Assembly: GCF_000143415.4 (NCBI RefSeq)
Contig: NW_003314266.1
Coordinates: forward strand, 1,539,505 to 1,603,504
Origin: Selaginella moellendorffii
Taxonomy: Eukaryota > Streptophyta > Lycopodiopsida > Selaginellales > Selaginellaceae
Direction of reading: 5' to 3'
Length of the DNA stretch: 64,000 nucleotides
This document shows positions 54,772 to 64,000 of the stretch, piece by piece (the stretch's first letter is position 1; each line of letters starts with the position of its first letter). The translations under genes were made by a program, and so were the position numbers. The notes under the pieces were generated by a model. It saw only the letters and a list, made by a program, of their open reading frames with translations. It had not been told where the DNA came from and made no database searches.

Positions 54772-55012
54772 TTATTTCTTTGGGAGTGGCTTCTTCTCGT
54801 CGTCAATGCTGGCGCTACCCATGGCCTCGAGCTCCTCAATGCCACGATCGCCATCGCCCTCCTCTTTCTTTGTCACCGCCGGGCGCTGGGCATCCAGTTC
54901 GTCGTCTGGATCATAGTCCGGATTGAGCGATTTCGGTAGCGAAGCTCTCCAAGCACGGCTTGCAAGCCATTTCGATCGCTGCCCATCCGAGTAGAATCCC
55001 GGCGATCGCGAT
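54772..55012 (-). pseudogene. Broken OEP7-like gene in the inverted copy
   Basis: Counterpart of 41945-42229. The start codon and first codons are missing (sequence diverges before IAGILLGWAAIEMACKPCL). An indel where GRSSLAK should be shifts the frame, and an acidic run is shortened. The tail still reads DPDDELDAQRPAVTKK in its own frame and ends at the original stop position. Confidence 0.9.
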
Positions 55013-55110
55013 CTCTAGGCCTAAAGCTTGGTGGCAAACTAAACATGCTAAAGGTAAATAAAATAAACACGTGTCAGGGATCTAACTTTAGGTCAAGTTT
55101 ATGGCATTGT

Positions 55111-55410
55111 TTAACTTATACTCGAGCAGCATCTCTCCAAGAGCTCTCTCTTGATCCCTTCTCTGCGTTTGAGCTCCCAGAAGATCACGTAGTGCGCACG
55201 AACAGCGGTGGAATTGCCGTAGGCTATGAAGTGCACGACCTCGATCCCTGCCTCTTTTAACACCTCCTTTACCACATTTTGGAGCTCTTGCTCGTCGACC
55301 ATCTCGTCTTGGACGCTCAGAACCGCGTTCTTGCGGTGGCTGAAAGCCAGCTGAGGAACTCCATGGAAAAAACTTGATACTTTCATCACGTCCCCGAGGT
55401 ATCGATATAA
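55111..55410 (-). pseudogene. GH3 last-exon fragment in the inverted copy
   Basis: Starts within the last GH3 intron, lacks a few bases in the YRYRVGD motif, then reads VSSFFHGVPQLAFSHRKNAV, DEQELQNVVKEVLKEAGIEV and WELKRREGIKRELLERCCSS before breaking off into the flank shared with 41830-41900. It retains the stretch that copy B has deleted, so it did not arise from copy B in its present state. Confidence 0.92.
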
Positions 55411-55787
55411 TCTTTAAAGAAAGAGAACACTGATTCATAGCGTGGTTATTAGGAATTCTCAACCATTCATTTAAGGAACTTATAACCAAACTAAATAAAG
55501 TTGCAAGTGAAAATAAAAGATGGCAAAAGCATTGTGGCATTGATGGTTGCCCACCTTCTATTTTGCATAGAGCCGCTAAAAGCAATCTCCTCTAAGTAAA
55601 TGTTATTAAAGACATTTAATTTACATCTTGTGTTTATCGCAACCTTTGCTCAACACCATTTACTCATTTCAGTCAGTCAGGATCCCAAGTCCAATTACGG
55701 AATTTGCTTTTGTTTTCTCTCCGCCAACATCTAGTGAAACCATAAATTCAATGGTGGAACCCGGCAATGTAATTTATTTTTATAGTT
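55411..55787. other. Spacer at the end of the inverted block
   Basis: No gene. Marks one end of the inverted duplication; the right part should include the 3' untranslated region of the GDSL esterase. Confidence 0.4.
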
Positions 55788-57146
55788 TCAACTGGAGGTA
55801 ACTAGTTGATAGACGTTGATCGGGTGATTTACATCCGGCCCTCCACGAAAGGCCTTGATAGCAACATCTCGAGCAACTCCAGCAGTAGGATGGAACTCAT
55901 CGAAGAAAATGTGTTGCGATGGATTGGAGCAATATGGAACTTTGGGCAGACAGAAGAAAGAGCCTCTGTAAGGACCGATACCACAGCAAGCAGTCCCTGT
56001 GACCTTGAATCCTGCTCAAGAAAGTAAAGACATAAAACCCGAGACCCGGAAGTCCAAAGGATAAAACTTGAGATGCTCACCGTGCTGGCTTGGATTGTTG
56101 TAGATGGACATGAACGAGTAGTACGAGTCCGTGTAGACGGTCCTGAGACCCGGAAGAGATCTCTCCACCTCCACGAGGAGGGACTTGAGTCCTACATTGT
56201 AGTCCACCGCGAGTTTGTTCACAAAGTCTATGCACTCGCCGTTCTTGCTGCCGAATTTGAAGAGGGACTGGGGGCAGCAGCCGATGGGAGGCATGCTCAC
56301 GACATGCAGCTTACGAGCACCGATGTTGTATAGTTCCTGGAACGAAGAAGGAAAGGATTTAGAGCTTCGTCCCGTGACGAAGGCTTTAAGTTTTGGAAAG
56401 CAACGAACCTGCAATTGCGATTTGAGGCTGGACAGCAGCAAGGCCTGGAATTGAGCGGGAGTTCCTTCCCTCCGCCTGACGAGATAATTGTTGAGATAGT
56501 CGTTGCTTCCCGTGACAACAGAGAACAAGGCCTTGCTGAGAAGCGTCCTCGTGCGTTCTTCTCCAATAAGCTCTTGGATTTCCTGCTTAACTTTGTGCAT
56601 GCTTTTCAGTTGAGAGCCCATTGGCATGTTCTGCCCCTGCAAGAAAACGCTCCAGAGCAAGGGTCAGCTCCAGATTTGCTGTTGACAAGAACTTACGAAA
56701 ATCTTTCCAGTGAAATCAAGGATTCCAGAGCCTGAGGACGCAAAGTTGACGCCGAGGAGAAGCTTGCTGCCTTTGGTAGAGGGGTCCAGATAAGCGGGAA
56801 CGAAAGGCAGTCCCAGAAGCTCAGCTGTTCACCACGACGGGAAAAGAACAAAAACAAAGTTAACACACAAAAAATCTTGCAAAGGTGACTTACTCAGGTA
56901 GTCGACTGAAACTCTCCCATTGCTGAATCGCCCCGTTGCAATGTGCGTGTCAAAGTCGACTCCATACGGATGGAAGTTGCTCTTGGCAAGCGTGAAGAGA
57001 TGGTTGTTGTTGCCAACGTCAACCAGGGAGTCTCCAAAGATGAAGTACGCGGGAACGAGCGGAGAGCTCGCATTTGCTGCCCAAGACCCAGAGATCCAAA
57101 GGATCCACTGGAGCACGACGGCGAGCAAAATACGAGAGAGTTGCAT
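55788..57146 (-). CDS. Secreted GDSL esterase/lipase
   Basis: Five exons. Signal peptide at residues 1-26 ([18 protein letters not shown]). Conserved blocks: [14 protein letters not shown] with the nucleophile Ser (block I), [12 protein letters not shown] with the oxyanion Gly (II), [12 protein letters not shown] with the oxyanion Asn (III), and FFDEFHPT with Asp and His (V). CCGIGPYRG before block V is also typical. Length near 360 residues is normal. These apoplastic serine hydrolases act on lipid or cutin-type esters; substrate not predictable. The last exon ends VYQLVTSS at 55788. Confidence 0.94.
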
Positions 57147-57409
57147 CCTCTCGCCCGTTCGGATCCTTTCCCCTCGCCCGCTGCTTATATTCGTGTCTTT
57201 TCCTCTTCTTTTACCTGTCGAGTGAGGAAGGTTGGTGCTTTTGCTTTCGATTTTTGGTTCTGTCGTTCATGTGACTCCATTAAATGAGAGTTCTAAACTT
57301 GGTTATTTTTGACCCGCCAAAGGAGCACCGCTGTATTAATGTTGTCAATATGCAATTTACGCTTCCAACAACAATTACCTGTTTAGGAGCCTCACGTCTA
57401 CAGTAAAGC
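57147..57409. other. Short intergenic region
   Basis: Promoter side of the GDSL gene and 3' flank of the RPAP3-like gene. Nothing distinct seen. Confidence 0.3.
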
Positions 57410-60400
57410 TCAGTAGAACTGTGCTTTAAGTTCCTGAGCACGGTCGAGAGGAGCGCCGCATGAGTCACGAAGCCAGTCGAAGATTGACAGGAATGTATTC
57501 TTCTCACAGGGTGCCAGAAGCTTTAAAATAAGCCCAAAACGCTTCACTTTCACCAGCCCGCCAAGCACTGCCATTGTTCCCTGGAAGAATCTTCCCGTTA
57601 AGGTAGAAGAAGAGATAGAAAGATAGGAACTTACCGCGGGATCGTGTGGCATGAACGCAGCTTGCAACGACTTTAGAATGGTCCTCAGGACTTCCACGCT
57701 CAGGTTCTCCTTGAAAATCCCCGGATACTCGTCAATGTGGATCCTGCTGATGAACTCTCTAAGCAGCTGTGATTGGCCTTGTAGTCGTTCACACGATCGC
57801 TGGAACTCTATCGCGGTCCTTGGCTTTTCAGGAACTGTCGTTGCCCTGGCTTGTCTGACGTTCCGTTCAGGAGCTATTGGACGCTCTTGTGGTTGAGACA
57901 CTGGAATGCAAGCTCCTTCGCCAATCTGAGTCTTTATTTCGTGCATCGAAGGGCTCCTTCCCGAGGTTTCTTCAAGATTCTTGTCGCTGCCAGCCTCTTC
58001 CTGGGATGACTCTTTGACAAATGATACTCGAAGCTTCCGCTTGATAGTCCTGAGCTTCTCACCGATTTCTGAATCATCCGGTTGCAATTTCAGAGCGGCC
58101 TGAAGATATAGAAGAAGAATAATGAGTAACAGAAAATATTTTCCTATATAGAAAAAAAAATGTTGGACCTGTAGGTCTTTGAGGGCCCCTCGAAGATCAC
58201 CAAGGCCTTCAAATGCCAATGCTCTCCTGTAGTATGCCTTCGCATATCCACAATCTATGGTAATTGCTTCAGAACAATCCGATATTGCGGTATTCCAATC
58301 TCTCATCTGCAATGCAAACAACGTTGGCCATAACGCAGACACTAGAATTTACCTTTAGATAGCAGAGTGCTCGGTTAGCAAAAGTTGCCGCGACGCCAGG
58401 ATCTAAACTCAAACTCCTGTTGTAACACTTGATCGCTGCGCAGTAATCTTGAGACTTGAAATGTTCATTCCCGATTGTTCGCTGCTTGTTTGCTTCTTCT
58501 CGAGCGTCATTGGTATTTTCAGGCCGACACGCCGTCGATGATTCCTCAGGCTCGCATTTCTACACAAAGGTCATCACGTCAGTAAACTTCAAATGGAAAG
58601 CGCTAGATACCGTCTCAACGATCTCCTCAATCACCATCGGCCCAGCTCGCATAGGAATGTACGAAGAGTTCTCCTCCAGCGCAGGGGAGAGCTTACGTTC
58701 AGATAGGACCTTTAGCTCGCCCTGCAAAAGTTAAAAAGATTGGCATCGAACATCTATATAGAGATAAGCTTAATAGATGAAATCACCTCGGGAACAATCT
58801 CTTTCGTAAATATTTCACGTTGAGGAAATTTCTGCGTCTTAGTCACCCGAGTTCGAAGGGCTGGAGTTCGACTCTCCATCTCTAGCAACGCTGAAGAAGA
58901 ACGGGATTCATCTTCACCTCCAACCTCTTCTATTGAAATTCTTTTACAACTGTCTGCAAGCTTATCATCGTCCTTTTGCTTCTTCCGAACAGCTCTTTCT
59001 GCCTTTTCTTTCAAGGTCGAGGCCTCCTTACAAGATGAATCCAAATCAAATGCAGCAGTTAAATCTGCAACGTGGAATTCAGAAACGTCATAAACTCTAA
59101 ACCGAATGAGCACCTCTCAAGGCCGCCTCCGGCCTTCCTATTTCCAGGTAAGCCACTCCACGACGAAGAAGTGCCTGCTCTTGCGAGGGCATTGTTCGCG
59201 TTAGCTCAAAATCAGAAATATTGTATACCTTGACGTGATTTGGATCGAGTTCAAGTGCTTTGGAACAGTCTGCAACAGCATCATCCCATCGATTCAGCTG
59301 TTCATATATGCTCGTCATGGATGTAAAGTAGTGTCAATTGACGATTACCTTAACTTGAACTGCAGCACGATTAGCAAACGTCGTCGCCGAATTCGAAAAT
59401 AGTTCGAGGGACAAGCTGTACGCATCTAGTGAAGCAATATATTCTCGTGCCTGAATGTAAACAGAATCAGTCCCCAGATTGCAAATGCAGTTGTTTTTAC
59501 CTTAAACAGCTCATTGCCCTTCTCTCGCTCTCGGTTTGCATGCCATTCCCTCTCTGTTTGGGATTTAGAAACAATAGCATTCCTGCATACAGATTATTAG
59601 CACTATAGATTTTTGCAAAAACTGGTATACGGACCTTTCTTTGGTTTTCTTGGGATGAGGTATCTTTTCTTCGGTTTTGCAGTCGTCTTCCTGGAGAAAA
59701 TGTACAACATCAACCCAGCACTGCCAATGGTAGAAAATGACTTGCGTTTTCGCATTTTGCGGCGAATTCATCCCATAGTCGGTAATAATCTCTGCCACTT
59801 TTTACGTCTTTACCCTCTTTCTTCGTGCGGGTATTTAAAACTTCAGAAGGCTTAGTTGTATCTTGTATAGTTGGCCTGGCCTGCGCATAAAAACCGGAAA
59901 GCGTGAGAAACAGAAAATGAGCGCCTAGCCTACTTTGTCGCCGGACTCTGCAGCTTTGGGGCCTTTCACTCTCTGAAGCTGGCGAAGCTTGTCATCGGCA
60001 CCTTTGATCGCGTCCTGGTGGTGAGAAGAGTGAAGAAATAAGAGCTTGAGAAGTCCCCAGCAGATTTTTGGACGCACGAATTCACCTTCCACGAGTCGAA
60101 GGTCTTAAGAAAACCATCGAAGTCTTCGTCGTACTCGTCAACTCTGAGATACACAATGAAAAACCACATGAAAAAAGGAGAAGAAGAAGAAACACTTACC
60201 GAGTTTCGCGCTCTCCGGGACGAAAAACCCGGCCCCCTAGTTTGATAATAGTTTCGTAAGCAGCCTCGGCAGTTTGGGGAAATCCCTCTTCCCTGGAATC
60301 GATTAAATCAGCTGCGAAAGCTAGAAAGAAAGAAATCCTCACCGCATGTATCTCTCGAGTTTCTTGAGCTTCCGGAGATCCGTCATGCCGCGGATTTGAT

Positions 60401-60537
60401 CTCCGCTAGAAAGTAGAGAACCAAAAACACATTTAACCGGAAAAATGCAGCGATGGCGGCAGGAAATCTTACGTGATATGATCGAATTCGTCCATCTCCT
60501 TGTCGGAAATCCATGAGCGCTTCACGCCGGCCACCAT
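57410..60537 (-). CDS. RPAP3/SPAG1-like TPR co-chaperone
   Basis: About 14 exons. N-terminal MVAGVKRSWISDKEMDEFDH, then helical linker exons. TPR block 1: EREKGNELFKAREYIASLDA.., FANRAAVQVK, LNRWDDAVADCSKALELDPN, ALLRRGVAYLEIGRPEAAL. Charged linker. TPR block 2: QRTIGNEHFKSQDYCAAIKC.., FANRALCYLKMRDWNTAISD, CGYAKAYYRRALAFEGLGDL. C-terminal RPAP3_C-type domain: TAIEFQRSCERLQGQSQLLR.., EVLRTILKSL, VKRFGLILKLL. Two TPR blocks plus this C-terminal domain define RPAP3, the Hsp90-binding subunit of the R2TP complex that helps assemble RNA polymerase and kinases. The start at 60537 leads MVAGVKRS. It shares a 182-base promoter region with the gene at 60720. Confidence 0.9.
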
Positions 60538-60719
60538 AGCTGCGAGAAGCCCTAAACTCTGGGAGGAAGAAAGAACAAACTCGGGGATCCAACGGAGGTT
60601 TTCTCGACAGCCGTCGGATCCTCCCGCCAGAAATTCGTAGCAATATAGAATTAGGGTTCTTATTTTGGAGCTCGGCTATGGCGGAATGTGAGGCGCTCTG
60701 GTGAGGCAATCTGGTCGAA
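60538..60719. promoter_or_regulatory. Bidirectional promoter between RPAP3-like and SMPD4-like genes
   Basis: Only 182 bases separate the two divergent ATGs, so both promoters and leaders must overlap here. A telo-box type 'ttagggttcttatttt' lies near 60652. Confidence 0.6.
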
Positions 60720-63256
60720 ATGGCAGCTCAAGAAGAGGATGCGACTCGCCTGAGATTGCTCCTCGAGTCGTCCTCGAGCTCTCTTGGCGACATCGCCGCC
60801 GCCTGTCATGCGGTGGAATCCGTCTCCAGGCACTTGCCAAGATCGTTCTTTTGCGTTTGCTTCCCGCTCCTCCTGCGCAGATTGTTTGGATTCAAGGACT
60901 TCCAGGCAGGGGCAGTGACTTCCTCGGAGGGATGGCTCTCGGTCGTCTCGCAGCCGGGCTGTGAATCGGCCGCGACGGTAGTAATCGCTCTCCTAGCGCC
61001 CGGGAGCTCGCTCTTCAAATCCCTCCTCGCCTCGGACAGCGAGAGCGTCGTGAGGTATGTGTTTCCATTCGAGCGCCTCCCGGAATGGGTCCGCCGCCTC
61101 TTGGCGGTGGAGGGCGGCGGCCCAGTGCTGGAGCACGTCTCGATTCTCTTCCGGAAGAGGCTCAAGGAGGACATCACTGGGTCGATCCAGATCGAGCTAG
61201 ACATCTTCCAGTACTACATCTTCTGGTTTGCCTACTACGCGGTTTGCAAGGAGTCTCCAGCTGCCAAGACTTCCAAGACTGGGCTCTCTCGATCATCCCA
61301 GCTGCGCAGCCAGATCGAGAGCTGGGCTTCTTCCATCCCGGGGCTCCATCACTCTCACCAGGGAAGCTTGGTCTCGCCGCTTCATCCATACTTGCAGCTC
61401 CTCCAGCTCTATCTTTCACACTTTGTTGGTCCAGCGATGATCCGGAAAGACAAGCAAGTGATCTCACTGTGGGAAGACTACGTCATCTCGCACGCCGACA
61501 TACTCGTCCGGACTTTGATCGATTTTTGGCTCATTGACGACGATCCTTGTCCGTTCTCGCTCGCGGTGTGCCAGTCTTTGCAGCTCCACACTTTGCCGCC
61601 ACCTTCGTCTTACGTGCCGCCAGGAAGAGATCTCATCGATGCCGTGAAGCTGCTCATCAACTATTTCAGTGCTCTTCTCCAAACGCAGATTGGTCACCAC
61701 GAGCAGTTCTTTGCTTCGCCAGAGTCACCGGCTGGATTCAGGAGGAAAGCTTCGCTTCTGTCGGATTTGCGAGCAAGTTCCGCGCTGAATGCTAGTCCGT
61801 ATCTGCAGTCGCTGCAAAGGCCGCTCTATCGGTTCTTTCTCCGGGCGTTTTGTTTGTGGCCGGTTGGGACGTCCCTGACCAAGGTGCTGCCGATGGTCGA
61901 CCTGTGGCTACACTACTTGGAACCATGGACGGCGATTCTTCTCGTCCCAAAGGACAGTAGCGTTCAGCCTGGCTCCAGAGTTGTTCTTGACGAGTCGAAG
62001 CGCTTCTACTCGGCATACTGGCAGGAATACGTTCTCTCCAACTATGGTTTCTACACGTCGCTGGTTTCGCACTTCCTGGATTTCGCTTTGAAGTTTCTAC
62101 ACGTCGACATGGAGCTGGTCGTCCAGGCAACATGCAAGGTGAACCCATCGCTCCACTTGCTATAGGTGGCTCCTATACATACACCCATAGAAACTGATCA
62201 GAGCTGGTGAACTGATGGCGTTGTCTCTTTTTGTTGAAACAGGTTCTCGGTGTTTTGGCCAAGTCAGATGATCTGTTAGATCTTCTGCGGAGGGTTAATG
62301 CCGCGTACACGGAAAGCTTTCTCGGGAGGCATCACTATACGAGTAATCCTTTTGTTGACAGAGTCCCAACCATCATGGAACAGCTACAGGTAACTCTTTG
62401 CCTATCAAAACTTCCCGTTTTACTCTTTGCTTATCAAATGTTCCCGTATCCTTTCAGGATTGGGAAGAGGGCATGACAAATTCAGAGAAGGAGCATGGCG
62501 AGATCTTGCACTCGAGCATGCAGACCAGTGCCCCCCAGCTGCATTTATTTGGTGTGGGAGAATACGGAGGCCATTATGTCTTACAGGTGATATTTGTGAA
62601 CTTTGGTATCTCTTTGCTAAACAGACTATTCCTTTCAGAGCATCATCTTGCTGGCGGAAGCGGAAAACCGAGCTTGCAACACCGACAAGCTGCCAGTGTC
62701 TCCCAAGACCTTGAGAAATCTGAAGGAGCTCGTCCTGAAAGTTTTTGAGCGGGAGGTTTTGGGAAGGCAGCAGCCGCTGAGGTCGGACTCTGGCTCTCCA
62801 CTCCCCGAGATGGTGATCCCGGAGACAAATCACTCGGAGGAGATCCCGGAGAGAAGTCCTGGACTCCAGAGGCACAGCGTGGCGGAGGTGAAGTACAAAG
62901 GCGATTGGATGAGACGTCCGATAGAAAGCCAGGAGATCGGGTGGCTTGTCCGGCTGCTGGTGGAGGTCTCGGACAAGCTAAACGGTTGCCTGGGATTTAC
63001 CGGAGGCAGGGAATTGATCGAAGAACAGGGGTGCTCATCACACTCGCAGGTGCTCGACGCTGTTTTTCCCGAAGTCCTCAAGCCAGTGGCGAGAGCTCTA
63101 CTCGCAGCTTTCCTCTTCGTGGTGAAGGAGTTGCGGAAGCGGGGATTTAGAATAAATTTGCGGCCGCTAGCGAGCAAGCAGGCGATCAGTTCCGGGGCTC
63201 TAGCGCTCTTCTTCTACTGGCTGGTCAAGAAGATCGCGGGGTATTTCTTCAAATAA
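60720..63256 (+). CDS. SMPD4-like membrane protein (neutral sphingomyelinase-3 family)
   Basis: Four exons (60720-62138, 62243-62389, 62458-62586, 62639-63256) give 770 residues. The first exon is unusually long. Features: HPYLQLLQLYLSHFV, LWEDYVISHADILVRTLIDF, SLQRPLYRFFLRAFCLWPVG, VDLWLHYLEPWTAILLV and a C-terminal membrane helix (ISSGALALFFYWLVKKIAGYFFK). These fit the plant version of sphingomyelin phosphodiesterase 4, an ER/nuclear-envelope tail-anchored protein; its enzymatic activity is disputed even in animals. Call rests on overall pattern rather than a catalytic motif. Confidence 0.8.
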
Positions 63257-63637
63257 TAGCCGTTGGATGGATGGAATCGACGGCTAAGGCGCTAGGGTTC
63301 TTTACGACGCTTGAGGCATATTCCATTGGCGGGTTTTTCAAATAAGTCCAACACGTGGCTTATCCACGAGCATCCGCCGAGTGCTACGTGGCAAGGCTTC
63401 ATAACGTTGTGGCTTCCAAGGACGTGGCGTTTAGGGTTTATAGCACAAGAAGAGGCGGCAGGAGCTGCGCCAAGCATCCAGGCAGGTTGAGGGATATCAC
63501 TTTGGAGTTTTTGGTCACTGTGGATTGAAAATGGAAGAGTTTTCATCGTCTTCGTCGGGATCTCTCTGCGTTTTGGAGCAATGGCGATCGGGTGGTCTCG
63601 TTGGTGTTTGTTTTATTGATGGATTCGGCCGGGATCA
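63257..63637. other. Intergenic region and leader of the last gene
   Basis: Holds the SMPD4-like 3' flank and probably the promoter of the gene at 63638. An ATG at 63531 opens a 69-codon frame (MEEFSSSSSG..) in a different phase; it could be an upstream frame or a first exon. Confidence 0.35.
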
Positions 63638-64000
63638 ATGCAGGGAGTGGCCGGGAAGTGTTTCGAGCTTGTGTGGAGAGCCATGGTGGGAGCTTTGGAG
63701 TCGCCAGCAGCTATCAGTCTTGCGACGTTTGGGGGAGTGAAGAGGCCTCAGTTGCCGATCAATTTTTTCAAGTTTCCTGCCGCCACGCGCCTCAAGGCTG
63801 TGCAACAGGTTTGTCTAGCGGCATTTTCGTTTCCACAAGAAAAAAAGCTCTCTCATGTTCGTTCTTTGCAATTTTGATTTTTCTTGCAGTACATAGGCTG
63901 CTTTGAGTACCGGATAGCGCTTCAGCCACACTACAATGTTAATAAGTACAGGCCACTGGCAAAACTTATGGACACTGCACAGATGGTTAGTTTCTTGAGA
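63638..64000 (+). CDS. 5' part of an unrecognised gene, cut by the window edge
   Basis: Exon 1 reads MQGVAGKCFELVWRAMVGAL, then TFGGVKRPQLPINFFKFPAA and LKAVQQ, ending at a donor (cag|gtttgtc) near 63808. After an acceptor (ttgcag, 63889) exon 2 reads YIGCFEYRIALQPHYNVNKY then RPLAKLMDTAQM and runs to the edge or a further donor. The join is in frame and protein-like, so a real gene is likely, but I do not recognise the family. Start may instead lie upstream at 63531. Confidence 0.45.

Overview
This is nuclear DNA of a land plant. Genes are split by very short introns (about 45-110 nt) with GT..AG borders. The gene set is plant-specific: a PPR editing-type protein, a GW2/DA2-like RING ligase, a DRP2 dynamin, a GH3 enzyme, a peroxisomal IBR1-type SDR, chloroplast S13, a thylakoid bestrophin-like channel, and a malectin-LRR receptor kinase. 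The compact gene structure and the style of the PPR repeats suggest a lycophyte such as Selaginella. That species call is inference, not proven from this window. One 100-N assembly gap lies at 49731-49830.

Layout. 1-2504 (-) is a PPR protein running off the left edge. 2.5-5.6 kb has no convincing gene. A secreted 8-cysteine peptide follows at 5.66 kb, then a decayed LRR fragment. From 8.0 to 12.1 kb lie a glutamyl-tRNA-reductase-binding-like protein, chloroplast ribosomal protein S13, a tandem set of tRNA-Asn genes (two complete, one fragment) and an IBR1-like SDR. A broken copy of that SDR sits 3 kb downstream, beyond an AT-rich stretch with a ~133-bp degenerate tandem repeat. 16.4-29.5 kb is gene dense: malectin-LRR kinase, intronless SDR, DRP2 dynamin, bestrophin-like chloride channel and GW2/DA2-like E3 ligase. 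30-35 kb holds two PR-1/CAP genes in opposite orientation, with a copia LTR and a small hAT element between them.

The most informative part is 35-55 kb. A uL23 + GH3 pair was duplicated in tandem and decayed reciprocally: GH3 is intact but uL23 broken in copy A, and uL23 is intact but GH3 broken in copy B. The following block (GH3 remnant, OEP7-like envelope protein, SLOW GREEN 1-like TPR protein, CacyBP/SIP-like protein, tRNA-Phe) exists again as an inverted copy at 52.4-55.4 kb. In the inverted copy all protein genes are broken, while two tRNA-Phe genes survive. The direct copy has the opposite pattern. Between them are retroelement debris, a (TA)25 microsatellite, a Zim17-type zinc-finger gene and a Dabb-domain gene.

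55.8-64 kb returns to ordinary genes: a GDSL esterase, an RPAP3/SPAG1-like TPR co-chaperone divergent from an SMPD4-like membrane protein, and the start of an unidentified gene cut by the right edge. I saw no CRISPR, operon or defence-type system. Novelty here lies in the duplication and rearrangement history and a few unusual gene structures.
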